From assembly GCF_013403985.1 (NCBI RefSeq), contig NZ_JABFDF010000008.1, positions 62,001 to 126,000 on the forward strand: DNA of 64,000 nt. The letters are read 5' to 3'. Made by a program: the position numbers and the translations under genes. The stretch is from Winogradskyella ludwigii. Lineage in GTDB: Bacteria; Bacteroidota; Bacteroidia; Flavobacteriales; Flavobacteriaceae. Each line of letters starts with the position of its first letter. The stretch's first letter is position 1. Under the pieces are notes generated by a model. That model was not told where the DNA came from and searched no databases. It was given only the letters and a program-made list of their open reading frames with translations. Below are positions 47,725 through 55,073 of this stretch, in pieces.

Positions 47725-49569
47725 ATGCAAGACAACAAAACCCTAAATTACATAAAAGACGTTCTAAGCAACATGCCAACAGACTGGTTAAACCTAACCA
47801 CACATCGTTTAGATATTTACAACGAAAAGTTAGCTAAAACACAGTTTTTAGATGCGTTTGAGAACCTATATAAAAACAATAATTCAGAACCTTCAGCATT
47901 AAGCGAATTACCAACCGCTTACGATTATATTCGTTTAGGGCATCCGTTATCTTGTATTCTAGAATGGGTAATTGCGAATTTAAACGACATTAAAGCAGAC
48001 AACGTGATTAGTTTTTCGTCACAAACAGTGCCTGTGTTGTCTATTTTAAGAACTAACTTATTAGAAAACAAAAAGACCCAAATTGTATATACTGGCGACC
48101 TTCCAGAATTTTTCGATGCTGAGATCATCAAGGAGGTTTATGGCTATCATTTCGATGTCATAAAAGTGGATAGTGCGGATGCTATTTTAGAGTTTAAAGG
48201 CAGTACTGTTTTTATCTCGCAACAAGAAGATATTTCACATCTTGAGGACAATGTCAATATTGATTTTTATATCAATCTTCATGGACACCTTGGAAGTGTA
48301 CTCATCGTTAATGGCAGTCACAACGATCAATATATTTCAGATATTCAGCATGTGAGACGTCGTGAAACGATTGCGATGACTCCATCAAATTGTTTAGTCG
48401 CTTTAAAAGCCTTAACAGCACATACACCGATTACCAATTTAGACCATCATTTTGATGCCAATAAAGCCAGTGTTTTAAACTCCATTAAGGAGATTAATGG
48501 CACAACGTCTCTGCCTTTAGTGGGTTCTAGCGGATTATCGGTTCAGTATGCTATTATGATGGGCTTGGTGGACTATTCCTTAGAACACCATAAAGGAAAG
48601 GCGATTAAATTTGTGGTCCCACCAAATTGTTATGGAGGCACCAATGACCAAGCCAGACGTGTGGCTGCCTGTTTAGATAATGTGGAAGTGGTAGATTTAC
48701 CAGTAGACGGAGATAATGATATGGTGCAAAGTATCCATACCGTTTTAGATAAAATTGCGCACGATGATGCCATTCCTTATATTATTGCAGAAATCCCAAC
48801 CAACCCACGTGTTGAAGTTCCAGATTTACAAAAATTAAAAGAAGCCTTAAGCGAACAACGTAAAACGGCTTCTGGCGACATCGCGATTGATCCTGTGTTT
48901 ATATTAGACCAAACCTTTTGTCCTAATGTGCACTTTTTAGGAGAAGGTGAAATATTATCTACAATGCGTACGATTTCTTATGCGAGTGGTTCTAAATTCC
49001 CAAGTGGTGGAAAATGTACAGCGGGTTATATTGTAGGAAATGCTAAAGTAGATGCTTTAATGGATAAAATTGCATTACATCTCACGCTTTGCGATAATGA
49101 GGCGACTGCGCTTCAATACGAGATTTTAGCGAAGCAATTGCCATCCATGAATCAGCGTATTGCGGAGGCGTATAAAAACACACGTGAGTTTGTGAATTTT
49201 ATTCATGATACCTTACCAGAAGCGAAAATCAATTTTGTATCTGAAGAATTAGCTGCTCAAGGATTTACACCTTCGGTATTTTCATTAGACTTGCCAACAA
49301 AAGGAAACACTCCTGAAGAAAAAGAAACCTACAAACGTGCTTTGAATCATCGATTAATTAATTTAATGATTACCGAAATCCCTAACGAAAGCAAGTATTG
49401 CGTGAGTTACGGCCAATTAAAAGGCTGTTATTGGACGATTCCGGCAACCTCAACGCAAGGCACCACAAAAGAAGGTGACAAAGATTATATTGCACGTGTG
49501 TCCTTATCTCCAGATATGGATTTGGAAAAGCATAAAGCGGTGTTTTTAGAATTTGTTTCTGAGATTTAG
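47725..49569 (+). CDS. Cys/Met metabolism PLP-dependent enzyme family protein
   Basis: A 614-residue protein. The C-terminal two-thirds carries the fold-type I PLP segment SYASGSKFPSGGKCTAGY, in which the Lys of SKFPSGGK is a candidate for cofactor binding. FVVPPNCYGGTNDQARR and ILDQTFCPNVHF also fit cystathionine gamma-synthase/lyase relatives. The N-terminal 200 residues are an extra region of unrecognised function, making it longer than ordinary family members (about 400). The start is the ATG at 47725; an in-frame TTG at 47716 adds three residues. Confidence 0.75.
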   Translation: MQDNKTLNYIKDVLSNMPTDWLNLTTHRLDIYNEKLAKTQFLDAFENLYKNNNSEPSALSELPTAYDYIRLGHPLSCILEWVIANLNDIKADNVISFSSQTVPVLSILRTNLLENKKTQIVYTGDLPEFFDAEIIKEVYGYHFDVIKVDSADAILEFKGSTVFISQQEDISHLEDNVNIDFYINLHGHLGSVLIVNGSHNDQYISDIQHVRRRETIAMTPSNCLVALKALTAHTPITNLDHHFDANKASVLNSIKEINGTTSLPLVGSSGLSVQYAIMMGLVDYSLEHHKGKAIKFVVPPNCYGGTNDQARRVAACLDNVEVVDLPVDGDNDMVQSIHTVLDKIAHDDAIPYIIAEIPTNPRVEVPDLQKLKEALSEQRKTASGDIAIDPVFILDQTFCPNVHFLGEGEILSTMRTISYASGSKFPSGGKCTAGYIVGNAKVDALMDKIALHLTLCDNEATALQYEILAKQLPSMNQRIAEAYKNTREFVNFIHDTLPEAKINFVSEELAAQGFTPSVFSLDLPTKGNTPEEKETYKRALNHRLINLMITEIPNESKYCVSYGQLKGCYWTIPATSTQGTTKEGDKDYIARVSLSPDMDLEKHKAVFLEFVSEI

Positions 49570-49593
49570 GAATCACTAAACCTTCCCTAGTGC

Positions 49594-49714
49594 GTCAGTT
49601 CGAGTGTTTAGTTTTTGTAGTGTAACGGAAAAAATTAAATGTATCGAGAACCGGTTAGTTTTACTAAAGGTTCTCGATACAATTTTTCGAAAAAGAAAAA
49701 TCACTCGAACTGAC
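49594..49714. repeat. Palindromic intergenic repeat, copy 1
   Basis: A 121-base element with perfect 13-base terminal inverted repeats, GTCAGTTCGAGTG (49594-49606) and its complement (49702-49714). Inside are a perfect 13-base internal pair, TGTATCGAGAACC (49640-49652) with its complement at 49669-49681. A second copy lies at 53107-53220. The structure resembles a MITE or REP-like element. No gene lies within it. Confidence 0.8.
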
Positions 49715-49767
49715 CTTTTCAACTCAAAAGACACTTTCCCTTTATAATATATCCAACATTTAAGCTA

Positions 49768-49785
49768 ATGTGACAAATGTCACAT
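49768..49785. promoter_or_regulatory. ArsR operator candidate
   Basis: ATGTGACA (49768-49775), two bases, then TGTCACAT (49778-49785): a perfect 8-bp inverted repeat. It lies 40 bases before the proposed ArsR start and overlaps an alternative ATG at 49777. The TAAATTCG stretch at 49806-49813 could be the -7 box, which would put the operator over the -33 region. Confidence 0.6.
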
Positions 49786-49824
49786 TTTAACCCAAAAACC
49801 AATCGTAAATTCGCGATAAGAGAT

Positions 49825-50130
49825 ATGAAAAGAAGTTTAGAAACTATAGAATATAAAGAAAATACCGAAGCCTTAGCTAAATTTGCTAAAGCCTTAGGCC
49901 ATCCAACACGTATTGCGATATTAAAGCATCTAGAAAGTCAATCGTGTTGTTTTACAGGAGATTTGGTTGATGTATTTCCGTTGGCACAATCTACAGTATC
50001 TCAGCATTTAAAGGAATTGAAAAATGCGGGATTAATTCAAGGAGAATTAAAACCACCAAAAATAAAGTACTGTATTAATCAAGACAACTGGAAGATTGCA
50101 AAATCATTATTTCAAGATTTTTTTGATTGA
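49825..50130 (+). CDS. ArsR/SmtB-family transcriptional repressor
   Basis: A 101-residue winged-helix regulator from ATG 49825 (MKRSLETIEYKENTEALAKF). The domain has KALGHPTRIAILKHLESQ and a DNA-recognition helix in LAQSTVSQHLKELKNAGLI. Adjacent cysteines in ESQSCCFTGDL could bind arsenite or another soft metal, as in other ArsR proteins. An in-frame ATG at 49777 would start inside the palindromic operator, so I prefer the later start. It heads the operon up to 52975. Confidence 0.9.
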   Translation: MKRSLETIEYKENTEALAKFAKALGHPTRIAILKHLESQSCCFTGDLVDVFPLAQSTVSQHLKELKNAGLIQGELKPPKIKYCINQDNWKIAKSLFQDFFD

Positions 50131-50181
50131 TATTTTTTTTAACAATCAATCGCCTATTGGCGATAAACAAATAACTGTATT

Positions 50182-50418
50182 ATGAGTAAAGTAATTAAAA
50201 TATTAGGAACTGGATGCCCAAAATGTAAATCGATGACCAATGTGGTTAAAGACGTGGTTTCAGAAAACAACATCGATGCTACTATTGATAAAGTTGAGGA
50301 CATCATGGAAATTATGAAATTCAATGTTATGACCACACCTGCTTTGGTTATCGATGATGTAATTACCATAAAAGGTAGAGTGCCTTCAAAAGACGAGGTA
50401 TTGAAACTTTTAAATTAA
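50182..50418 (+). CDS. Small thioredoxin-family protein, ArsE-like
   Basis: A 78-residue redox protein of the thioredoxin/glutaredoxin-like type with the active site GTGCPKCKSM (CxxC) near the N terminus and a cis-Pro region in VMTTPALVIDD. It resembles the small electron-transfer protein of the arsEFG cluster described for Shewanella. It is third in the operon order after the regulator, with a gap of 51 bases. It may pass electrons to ArsF/ArsG. Confidence 0.82.
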   Translation: MSKVIKILGTGCPKCKSMTNVVKDVVSENNIDATIDKVEDIMEIMKFNVMTTPALVIDDVITIKGRVPSKDEVLKLLN

Positions 50419-50429
50419 AATGAACGGTT

Positions 50430-50837
50430 ATGAATTATCAAATCAAAGCCTCTTCGCTTTCTAATGAAGATGCTAGTATTCATATCAAAACATCAGACAT
50501 AGATTTTGGCACAACGTCAGAAACCGCTGACGCTTTACCCAATCCTGCCGAATTATTCTTAGGTTCATTTGCAGCTTGTATGCTTAAAAATGTAGAACGT
50601 TTTTCTACAATGATGAAATTTAGCTACACCAAAACAACGCTTAATGTTAGTGCAACTCGTTTAGAAAATCCGCCACGGATGGAAAACATCATTTATGATT
50701 TAACCATCTATACCAACGACGACAAATTGAATGTCGGTTTATTAAAAAAGAACATTGAAAAGTTTGGTACAATTTACAATACCATCAAATTAACTTGCTC
50801 TATTTCTGGAACCATTAAAACACAAAAAGATGTTTGA
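50430..50837 (+). CDS. OsmC-family peroxiredoxin-like protein
   Basis: A 135-residue OsmC/Ohr-family protein. The two conserved cysteines are in FAACMLKNVERF and KLTCSISG. OsmC proteins reduce organic hydroperoxides with thiols. It overlaps the permease start by eight bases, so it is coupled to it. Its presence links the module to thiol/oxidant stress. Confidence 0.88.
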   Translation: MNYQIKASSLSNEDASIHIKTSDIDFGTTSETADALPNPAELFLGSFAACMLKNVERFSTMMKFSYTKTTLNVSATRLENPPRMENIIYDLTIYTNDDKLNVGLLKKNIEKFGTIYNTIKLTCSISGTIKTQKDV

Positions 50838-51804
50838 TTGGTTACAACACTTCGCAGATTGGTTAATCTATTCCGTTTTTGAAATAGGAGCCGAAACACA
50901 TTTAGGAGTGGCACTTAACTTTTTTGTGTACGATACGCTTAAAATTCTGATTCTGCTTTTCGTTATCGTTTTTATCATGGGTATTGTGAATGCTTATTTT
51001 CCCATTGAACGCCTTAAAGATTACCTGAACAGAAAAAAACTTTACGGTTTAGAATATTTCTTTTCTTCTATTTTTGGAGCGATTACACCCTTTTGTTCCT
51101 GCTCTTCGGTTCCATTGTTTATCGGCTTTGTACAAGGAGGCATTCCTTTAGGTGTTACCTTTTCGTTTTTAATCACCTCTCCATTAGTTAATGAAGTGGC
51201 TGTAGCCATGTTTATTGGTATGTTTGGTGTAAAAGCCACATTAATTTATGTGGTTTCAGGAATTTTATTAGGTACTATTGGTGGTTGGCTTCTCGGTAAA
51301 TTTAACCTTGAACCTTTACTATCCGATTGGGTAAAACAGATTCTCGAAAACAAAATGCAACAAGCCAAATTTCAAGAAGAACATAGAACGTTTTACCAAC
51401 GCTTACCAGAAATTACAAACGGAGCTTGGGATATTGTAAAGAACGTTCTACTATATGTCATTATTGGTATTGCTATTGGTGCAGCTATGCATGGTTATGT
51501 TCCAGAAAACTTTTTTAGTGCGTATTTAGGAGGTGGAGAATGGTGGACGGTTCCACTTGCAGTAATAGTTGCTGTACCAATGTATGCTAACGCAGCAGGT
51601 ATTGTGCCTGTGATTCAAGTATTTGTTGCTAAAGGCGTGCCTTTAGGTACTGCCATTGCTTTTATGATGGCAACCGTAGGTTTATCGATTCCTGAAGCCA
51701 CTTTGCTAAAAAAAGTAATGTCCATAAAATTGATAGCCATATTCTTTAGTGTCATTACGCTCTGTATTATACTTTCTGGCTATGTCTTCAACATCTTATT
51801 ATAA
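50830..51804 (+). CDS. ArsP-like permease (DUF318/permease family)
   Basis: A 324-residue integral membrane protein with about eight helices. The conserved PFCSCSSVPLFIGFVQGGIP and FLITSPLVNEVAVAMF segments match the permease family that includes ArsP. In C. jejuni, ArsP exports trivalent organoarsenicals. Cysteines in PFCSCSS are a typical feature. The context with ArsF/ArsG-like genes supports an arsenical role, though some family members act on other substrates. Confidence 0.85.
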   Translation: MFDWLQHFADWLIYSVFEIGAETHLGVALNFFVYDTLKILILLFVIVFIMGIVNAYFPIERLKDYLNRKKLYGLEYFFSSIFGAITPFCSCSSVPLFIGFVQGGIPLGVTFSFLITSPLVNEVAVAMFIGMFGVKATLIYVVSGILLGTIGGWLLGKFNLEPLLSDWVKQILENKMQQAKFQEEHRTFYQRLPEITNGAWDIVKNVLLYVIIGIAIGAAMHGYVPENFFSAYLGGGEWWTVPLAVIVAVPMYANAAGIVPVIQVFVAKGVPLGTAIAFMMATVGLSIPEATLLKKVMSIKLIAIFFSVITLCIILSGYVFNILL

Positions 51805-51823
51805 ACTATAAATCAATATACAA

Positions 51824-52264
51824 ATGCAACAAACAATTAAAATATTAGTAATTCTAACAGTAAGTTTAATGCTAACAGCGTGCAATGGCAAAAACAAAAG
51901 TGAGGCACAGAATTTAGATCAATCTGTAAGTAAAATAGAGGTTATGGACTTCCACTCTACACATCGTTGTATGACGTGCAATGCCATTGAAGCCAACACA
52001 AAATTTACGTTAGACACTTATTTTTCAGATGAAATGAAAGCTGATAAAATTACGTTTCAAGTCATTAATGTTGATGAAAAAGAAAACGAACAAATCGCAG
52101 AAAAGTTTGAAGCTTCAGGTACAGCGTTAATCTTAAACGTGATTAAAAATGGAAAAGAAACCAAAATAGATTTAACCGAATTTGCATTTATGAACGGAAA
52201 TGATCAAGATGTATTTTCTAAAGAACTAAAATCTAAAATTGACACCCAATTAAAAACGCTCTAG
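51824..52264 (+). CDS. ArsF-like lipoprotein
   Basis: A 146-residue protein with a lipoprotein signal (LVILTVSLMLTACNGKN, lipobox LTAC). It then has a HRCMTCNAIE motif (CxxC) and a thioredoxin-like fold (KITFQVINVDE). This matches the family named ArsF in the arsEFG cluster, a nitrophenyl-compound nitroreductase-type subunit by naming convention. It sits between the permease and ArsG as expected. Confidence 0.83.
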   Translation: MQQTIKILVILTVSLMLTACNGKNKSEAQNLDQSVSKIEVMDFHSTHRCMTCNAIEANTKFTLDTYFSDEMKADKITFQVINVDEKENEQIAEKFEASGTALILNVIKNGKETKIDLTEFAFMNGNDQDVFSKELKSKIDTQLKTL

Positions 52265-52975
52265 ATGGAATATCTAAAATCACTTTTAGAGATTTACAAT
52301 ATTCCTATTTTATCAGCCTTTATACTCGGACTAATGACAGCCATTAGTCCGTGTCCTTTGGCAACTAATATTACAGCAACCGCATTTATCTCTAAAAATA
52401 TTTCGAGTAAAAGAAAGGTTTTATTGAGTGGATTATTATATGCTGCAGGAAGAGGTTTTAGTTATACTACCATTGGATTAATCTTATATTTTGGAGCAAG
52501 CAAGTTTCATATTGCACGTTTTTTTAATCAGAATGGCGAAAAATATTTAGGGCCATTATTAATTATAATTGGTTTAATAATGTTAAATATTATCAGACTC
52601 AATTTTTTAGGAACCTCTAATTTTCAAGAACGCCTTTCCGAAAAATTTAAAGACAAAGGTTTATTAGGTTCATTTTTAATTGGTGTTGTTTTTGCGTTAG
52701 CGTTTTGCCCATATAGTGGAGCTTTATTTTTCGGAATGCTTATTCCGATGAGTATAGCGTCTGCAGACGGCCTTTATTTACCCATAATATTTGCCTTTGG
52801 GACAGGATTACCTGTTATTCTATTTACTTATTTATTAGCCTTTACGGCAGGAAAAATTGGTGTATTTTATAACAGAATTACCAAAATTGAAAAAGTAATG
52901 CGAAGCATTGCAGGTGTTGTTTTTATCATTACAGGATTATATTATCTTGCTATTTTTACAGGATTATTAAAATAA
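52265..52975 (+). CDS. ArsG-like permease (CcdA/DsbD family)
   Basis: A 236-residue integral membrane protein with about six helices. The MTAISPCPLATNIT and FALAFCPYSGALFFGM segments supply the paired Cys-Pro motifs of CcdA/DsbD-type electron-transfer membrane proteins. This family is annotated as the aromatic arsenical efflux permease ArsG. Its ATG abuts the ArsF stop. It ends the operon. Confidence 0.85.
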   Translation: MEYLKSLLEIYNIPILSAFILGLMTAISPCPLATNITATAFISKNISSKRKVLLSGLLYAAGRGFSYTTIGLILYFGASKFHIARFFNQNGEKYLGPLLIIIGLIMLNIIRLNFLGTSNFQERLSEKFKDKGLLGSFLIGVVFALAFCPYSGALFFGMLIPMSIASADGLYLPIIFAFGTGLPVILFTYLLAFTAGKIGVFYNRITKIEKVMRSIAGVVFIITGLYYLAIFTGLLK

Positions 52976-53106
52976 ACACTTCATAATAGATTTATACGTT
53001 CAACTTCTACACAAGACGACGCTAAATCAAGAGATAAAGATTATCTTGCAAGCCTTGGGTTTTACATTTAACGTGGATATTAAAAAGTAATAATTAAACC
53101 CAAAAC

Positions 53107-53220
53107 GTCAATTTGAGTGTTTAGTAATTCGAAGTGAAATGAAGACTAAATAAATGTATCTAGAATAATCAAAAGGTTCTCGATACGGTTTTTCTAAAAG
53201 GAAAAATCACTCGAACTGAC
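53107..53220. repeat. Palindromic intergenic repeat, copy 2
   Basis: A 114-base element related to the one at 49594-49714. The right end CACTCGAACTGAC (53208-53220) is identical to that of copy 1. The left end GTCAATTTGAGTG (53107-53119) differs at two positions. The internal GGTTCTCGATAC segment at 53175-53186 also matches. It lies 131 bases after the ArsG gene, so the two copies bracket the arsenical module. Confidence 0.8.
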
Positions 53221-53259
53221 ACAAGAATAACAAATCAAATTCAATACCTTATAACACAA

Positions 53260-53562
53260 ATGGAAATATTAGAATGGATACAAAATTGGCTTAAAGACAA
53301 TGCCGATGGTGAATGGGAAAAAGGTGATGCCATTCAAATTACCACTATCGACAGTCCGTTAGGTTGGGATGTTGAAATTGATATTTCAAAAACATCTATT
53401 GCTAATCTCGATATCAAATGGATTCTCAATGAAAACGGGAAACAAGATTGGTATGGTGTAAAAATTCAAAACCAACGGTTTAGAGCTGCTGGTGATGCTA
53501 GCAAGTTGACCTATTTACTTAATTTGTTTAGAGAAATGATTGATAAAATTGAGAATGAGTAA
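53260..53562 (+). CDS. Imm53-type immunity protein
   Basis: A 100-residue protein resembling the Imm53 family of polymorphic-toxin immunity proteins. The pattern is ILEWIQNWLKDNADGEWEKG, then IQITTIDSPLGWDVEIDI, and a C-terminal LLNLFREMIDKIE helix. Family members neutralise a cognate toxin domain. No toxin gene is seen beside it, so it is an orphan here. It is convergent with the gene at 53575, 12 bases apart. Confidence 0.7.
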   Translation: MEILEWIQNWLKDNADGEWEKGDAIQITTIDSPLGWDVEIDISKTSIANLDIKWILNENGKQDWYGVKIQNQRFRAAGDASKLTYLLNLFREMIDKIENE

Positions 53563-53574
53563 TCGTTTTTGAGC

Positions 53575-54984
53575 TTACTCAAATCGTTCTGTAATGTTGA
53601 TTGGATACTTTTCTTTTATTCGAGATCTTTCTTTATTAAGTTCTTCATCTCTACTAAATTGATTTCTATGATACTGGGAATCTATCTCGTCATAATTTTC
53701 AGTCACTCGATATTCCCAAACAGCTGTTTTATGTACTGAAAACACATTAATATAATCTTGATACGTTGTAGAATCATCATAAACATACTCAATAATAGTA
53801 GACTTATTAATGTAATTTTTCAATGCTCTTGGAAGCATCTTCAACGGTACTTCATGATTTTCAATTTCTATCTTATTTGAAACATGTAATCTTAATGTAT
53901 CTTGAAACTTATAGTCCTTATAAAAACCCAAAATTGGAATTCTCGGAGGTCCCTCTGAAATCAAAGCTATTTCGTCTTGTAACGAAGGTGAAATTCTATG
54001 TTTTAATTGACGGTTATAAAATCCTGATGTCGTTTCATCTTTATTAGCGACTTCATAAATTATATTAATATGACTAAACTCCAATAGTTTTAATTCGAAC
54101 TGTTTTATATATTTAATCGGTATATTTTTATTCGCCCTCAATTTTGGTGACATCTTTGACTGCAGTTCTTCTGGAACATATTCCTCCCATTTATTGATAT
54201 AACTATATAGCTCATATAATTGGATTTGTTCATTTTCAGAGTTAAAAAGTCCGATCTCTGATTTAGAAAGAAAATTCATTTTAAAAACAAGGTCTTCATA
54301 ATAATATTTAGGATGATCGTCAATTTGATACAAACTCGAAGGCACATCTACTGTTGGGTTTAAAGCTAACATGTTCTCATCATAAGATTTATAATCTGTA
54401 ATATTAATTTTACTAAGAACTAAAATTAAAATAACTAATGTGAATAAGTGAACCAGTTGAATTTTCCAACGCTGCTTTTTTATAACTAGAATAAGGCTTT
54501 TCCATGAATCTAAATACAGCACTATAACTACTAATATTGTAGGGAGCATAAAATTAGGTATGAATTCTGACCCCATAAACTGCGAAGTAAAAATCCCAAA
54601 TAAAAACCACACTTTTGTAAACCAATAAATAAAATTAGGGCCTAAAAATGCTTGATCATTTAAAATCCTTGTACGTTTATTGTTTCTTCTCGAAAATACG
54701 TGTTGTGGACGAGAAAACAAATAACTAATAGCAACAGAATTTCCCAAAATAACTGAAATTGATGCAAAGAAAAGATTGTACAAATACCTATCAGATTCTG
54801 AAATTATTGTAGGTCTACCCTCAAAATCTAGAAATAGCATCCGATCTGTTTCTCTTAAAACATAATAAAAGCTATAGAGAACTATCGCAGAAATTAGCCC
54901 AAGTAAAATAGACAAAACAATTCTCTTCTTAGAAATTGATTTGAAGTTGACTTGAGAATCATAAAAGATACGATTGAACTTCAT
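53575..54984 (-). CDS. Membrane protein of unknown function
   Basis: A 469-residue protein. Five hydrophobic segments lie at about residues 24-44, 67-89, 118-135, 143-160 and 175-192. A large hydrophilic C-terminal domain of about 275 residues follows, rich in Asp, Glu and Tyr, probably in the periplasm or cytosol. I do not recognise the family. It is an isolated gene between the Imm53-type gene and a beta-helix protein on the same strand. Confidence 0.7.
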   Translation of the reverse strand: MKFNRIFYDSQVNFKSISKKRIVLSILLGLISAIVLYSFYYVLRETDRMLFLDFEGRPTIISESDRYLYNLFFASISVILGNSVAISYLFSRPQHVFSRRNNKRTRILNDQAFLGPNFIYWFTKVWFLFGIFTSQFMGSEFIPNFMLPTILVVIVLYLDSWKSLILVIKKQRWKIQLVHLFTLVILILVLSKINITDYKSYDENMLALNPTVDVPSSLYQIDDHPKYYYEDLVFKMNFLSKSEIGLFNSENEQIQLYELYSYINKWEEYVPEELQSKMSPKLRANKNIPIKYIKQFELKLLEFSHINIIYEVANKDETTSGFYNRQLKHRISPSLQDEIALISEGPPRIPILGFYKDYKFQDTLRLHVSNKIEIENHEVPLKMLPRALKNYINKSTIIEYVYDDSTTYQDYINVFSVHKTAVWEYRVTENYDEIDSQYHRNQFSRDEELNKERSRIKEKYPINITERFE

Positions 54985-55073
54985 GGTTAATAGGGTCTAA
55001 CTAATAAGTATAGAAAACAGTCTATTTGTTACTAACTTGAGACTAAAAATACAATTATTGAATATTTATTGTC

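Noticed and set aside
52998..53090. Open fragment ending ALGFTFNVDIKK before repeat copy 2
   Set aside because: The end looks a little like the tail of HTH antitoxins, but there is no start codon, and the match is too weak to call a pseudogene.
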